Shown here piece by piece: positions 39,701-44,700 of a DNA stretch of 64,000 nt. The stretch lies in contig CM067448.1 in assembly GCA_034508935.3 (NCBI GenBank), positions 45,561,766 to 45,625,765 on the forward strand, read 5' to 3'. The DNA comes from Berghia stephanieae (Eukaryota > Mollusca > Gastropoda > Nudibranchia > Aeolidiidae). Each line of letters begins with the position of its first letter. The stretch's first letter is position 1. The translations under genes and the position numbers were made by a program. The notes beneath the pieces are model-generated. The model searched no databases. It was not told the origin of the DNA and saw nothing but the letters and a program-made list of their open reading frames with translations.

Positions 39701-41552
39701 TTTGACTGTTTCCCTCCCAGTCAAGGACTCAAGCCAGGGCTGGGTCAAAACCAAGTTATCCAATTCCCAGACAAAGACAGAAAGCAACTTGGAAAAGAGA
39801 TATAAGGGGATATAAGACACAGTGTGACCTCCTGCCCACCATGGGAGGTCAAAGGACCCCACCCAATATTACTTTTGTGATCAAAGACCAAATAAGAACA
39901 TAAGATTTGTAAACTTACCAAAGGCTTGTCCTCATCCTCGCTCTCCTCTTCCTCCTCTTCGGATTTAACAACTGGAATCTCTTTCTTGACAGGAGAATGC
40001 TCTTTCTTGACAGGAGAATTCTCTTTCTTGACAGGAGAATGATCTTTCTTAACAGGAGAATGATCTTCTTTCTTGACAGGTGAAGATTGTGGCTCCTTTT
40101 TCACTTCAGGGACAGCTTCAACGTGGTTGCTGTCAGTGGTCAGTTCCACTTCTTCTTTAATTTTAACTTCTGAATTGGAGCTGCCACCTCCAGAAGATTT
40201 ATGCTTGTCAGAAGATGAGGATTTGTGTTTATCAGAGGATGACCTATGTTTGTCACTGGACGATGATGACTTATGTTTATCTTTGTCTCTACTGCTACTA
40301 CTTGAGCTTGACTTATCTCGATGTTTGTCCTTATCAGAACTTCTGTCCTTACCATCTTCCCTGTGCTTAGAAGAACTGCTATGGCTACTACCATCCTTGT
40401 TTTTGCTGGATGAGCTGCCGCTACTACTGTGCTTGCTAGACGATGAAGAGTGGCCATCCCTATGCTTGTGGCTAGAACTGCTGCTGCTGCTGCTCTTTCC
40501 ATCTTTATCTCTATGGGAAGAAGAAGAGGAAGAAGATTTATGCCCATCCTTAGATTTGGAGGAGGAACTTGAGGAGGAATGCTTAGAACTGCTGTCACGA
40601 TGCTTCGATGACGAAGATGATTCTCTGTGCTTTGAAGAACTGCTGCTGCTGCTGTGTCCATCTTTGTGCTTAGAGGAACTTGATGATGAGCCATGTTTTG
40701 AGCTGCTATGGCTACTACTACTACTGCCCTTGTGATGTTTGTCAGAGGAACTGCTGCTCTTATGGTGTCCATCACTATGCTTTTTACTGGATGATGATGA
40801 ATGCTTTTCACTTAATCCATTCTGCTTGGGTTCTGCCCCCTCACTAAGTCCATTTACTTTTGTCTGATAATCCTCAGCTGTGAACATCAAGAGAATAATT
40901 TGAAGAGTCTCATGCTGAGAAGTAAAATCCCACAAAGACATAGATACTACATAATAGTGTAACATTCTTCTGAGGTAATGACAAAGAAAATTTTTCTCAA
41001 AAGTATAATAGAAAACTTCTTAGAAATCATCTATGTAACGGTATTAAACCACATGCTATTAGCAAAACAGGTAACCACTGCTAAGAACTTCATCAATTGT
41101 TTTAGACTTATTCTCCATTACTAAAATTACTAAACTCTATCAACTATCTACCAAGAGCTTTAAAAGACCATGTTATTATTGAATCTACCTTTCAAGCAAA
41201 CTGCAGAAATAAACAAGTCATTGGTTCCAAATAATTATTACTACAAAGAATCCCAATGAATAAAAGTACAAGAGGAGCAGGTGATGATTTAATCAATACT
41301 AATTATATGGCATTTCTTTGTGTACTCGAGTAAGCTGCTGCTATCAAAAGCAAACAAAATGGAATGAGAGAGGGGTGGGGATAAACTGGCATGAGTGACA
41401 GCACTTTGGTTTAAAAATCAATATAATTTTACCATACTAAATGCTCCAGGGCTTTAATAATATTCTATGATTGGTTTAACACTTAAATATACCACGGATT
41501 TAAAAATAAACCAATTATTGAAGGAGAGGAGGTGGCCTGTGAGTTTGTGTGT

Positions 41553-41583
<31 letters not shown>

Positions 41584-41711
41584 TATTGGAGAGAGAGGGG
41601 ATAAATAAAGAGGCAAACATACAGAAAAGGAGGAGAGAAGAGAGGATGAAGGTATAGAGAGATGGAGAGAGAGGGAAAGAGAGAGAGAGAGAAAAGAGAG
41701 AGAAAAGAGAG

Positions 41712-41770
<59 letters not shown>

Positions 41771-44700
41771 ATAAGAGGAAGAAATACAGAAAGGGGGGGG
41801 GGGGAGTGGTGTATGTGTAGTTGTGTGTGTGTGTGTGTGTGTGTGTGTGGTGTGAGAGAGAGAGAGAGAGGGGGAGGGGGAGGGGGAAGAGATCAGTTGA
41901 GATAATGCTGTATCGTTGCAGTTATTGAACAATGTACTGCAGTGATTTGGATACATTATTTCGTTTACTTTATTTAAAAAACGTTATTTAATGATTTTTA
42001 AAAGGAAATAGCTATATCAACACAGTAGCAAAACTTGCTCATTTTTTTCAAATGAATGTGCCCTCTGAGTGTTCCATGATTTGATGGCTGTTTGCACCTT
42101 TAGAAGAAATTTCCAGCCAATATCAGGCCACCTAGTAATAAGGAATTCTCAGCCCGAATATATCAAAAAAATTAATGGCCAAATTGAATTTGAGTCAATA
42201 TTGACAAAGAAATTGATAAAATCAAAAAGAAGCCTTTAGGGACGTCCATTTGTTCTCAGCACACTCACAGTCGCGATTATCTTTGATGTACGGAATTGTG
42301 ACCTAATGACAAGACAAGAACTTGCTATCATAAGGCTGAAAATAAATTGCAAAACCAACGAAGACTTAACCACTCCACTGGCCTTTTTTTCAGGAACTCT
42401 ATAGTGGGATCATTAGGAATATATGACTCTTTCAAACTATTTTATAAACCTCTCTCTACTACTAATATTAAGGGATTCCTCCCCCCCCCCCCCCCCCCCC
42501 CATATTTCATATTATATTTTTTTTTTTAATCGATAAAAATAATAAAAGCAATGAGCTCACATCCAGTAAGGTGTTATATAAAAATTATCTGCTATATTAT
42601 CATTATTATTTGTACCCTCAAATAGTTCAACAGCGCTCAGTTACAAAGATCACTTAGATTGATATGCTTAATGTAAGCAAGAGTGAAAAGGCTAATATAT
42701 GAGAGCATTTAACATGAGGTTCACATTTGAGGATTCTATTACAGTCAGTATAGTAGTAGTGGTTAATAATGGTTTGAAAACTGATTCTGCCTTGACTCAA
42801 ATTTATATTCTAAGGATGAAACGTTTTGAAATTGCATCGTGATATCGGAGTGTCAGGCATTTACAACAATATACAACTTATACTACAATAGATCTGTTTT
42901 TAAAATCTTCCCCCCCCCCCCCCCCAATTACAAGTAGAACAGTTAAAACTGTTATATTGTCTAACAGGTGCCATGTCTCGTCCAACGTGGTAAGTGTTGC
43001 TGTTGGCTTGGGACTCCTGTTCAGGTGCTTTGAGCACTTTTAGTGGATATTGCGCACATTTAATACTCCAGATTGCTTTTTTTTTTTGAGAGCTTATTCA
43101 TATTTTCCCCATTCACACAATTATATGAAACTTTCAAGTTATTTATCTATGAATTATGACATCAGATGTACATTAATTATTTTTACATCGGTTATTGTTT
43201 ACATCAGTGCCTTGGACTTACTGGTACAATGAAGTTCTTTATAGAAAATTACATTATCTTTCTTGACTTTCTAATATGGTAATCGATTTAATAACTTGAT
43301 GTTTTAACTAAAGACCAGTAAACATATAAGTTATAAGTAAAAAATTTTTTTAATTGTGTGTGCTGTGTGTACAAAATATTGATTGCCAGGATACAATTGC
43401 AATGTCATCTCAGGTAAATATGCATTTGAGTACAATCCCCTGAATTACTGTGGTCCTTAGCCAACTATCACTTGACCAAGAGGTTCCTAATCCTACCCTC
43501 AAAAGCTCCAGAGGAATAAGAAGACAAAAAAGTCGAATCAACATACCATATTTGACTATGACATTGCTTTGCTGCATGCATAATTTTAACTTAAGACAAT
43601 CCAAAAGTACTCCAATGAAACTATATAAAATGTGTAAAAGTAAGATTGCAATCCAGAGAAATGATAAAGAACAGTACATGTACTAATAAATCCACAATCC
43701 AGAAATGAAAAAATACAATATAGAGATACATATTATATATCCAAACACAAGAATTAAATAAAAATAAATGAAAAATTTTTCTTTTAATAGTCTTCAACAG
43801 TCGTAACGTCACTTCCTTCCTAATGACGCATGGTAACTTAGTAACACTGGCTCTAAACTATCGGAACAATGGCGGACGCCCGTATGAAATATTTCTCCGG
43901 CGAGCATAAAAGCGTTTCCAGAGGAAAACAAACACATAAATTTGATCATGTTTTGACTTTTACACATTCTGATCACAAGGCATATGAAAAGGGAATGAAA
44001 AGTTCTAGCCAGCATGAAGAATAAAAAGTAATGATTTTCTTTGTTTAGAACCAAGATGGCTGCCGTTGCCAGGCGGCGTGACATCAGAGTACTGAATCCT
44101 ATTAATGATTAAGTTTAAAGCTCCGACAGAGAGTAAGCGTTTTTGCTTTAGAAATAAAAGCTATAGAAACGCATAATATTAATTTTGCCTTGAATATGGA
44201 ATCACTGAATGTAGAACAATTATGCAAAATGATTCAGTGAATAGCTGAAAAGTAGGAACCCCTTTGACCCTGATACCCTGAAACTGATTCTTTTAACTTT
44301 TAGTTTGTAATAGTAATAAACTTTATTCATCCATGAAAAACTTGGATTTTATACGATATATATATATATTATATAAATATATATATATATATATATATTT
44401 ATCAAATGAATTAATGCTTTAAAGGTAAATATTTCCCAATTTTGCTTGATAACGAACCAGTTTTAAATCACCATAATTACCACAACTTATTCCAGAAAGA
44501 TGCAGTCTTGTAATAAATTAAACAACTTTGATGGGGGTGAGAAATGAGTGATACAACATAGATTTTCTCAGCATTCGGCACATATCTTTTAAACTGTAGG
44601 CAAGAAATCTAAATGAGAGAGGGGGGAGAGAGCGAGAGATAGAGAGAGAGAGAGAGAGAGGGGGGGGGGGGGTTAAATGAGGAGGGAAAGTTTGCTTTTT

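Noticed and set aside
40073-40811. Open frames of 220 aa (plus) and 223 aa (minus, shifted) over TOP1 exon 3
   Set aside because: They are shadow frames of the low-complexity Ser/His/Lys exon. They have no family features, and the real frame is fixed by splice phase.
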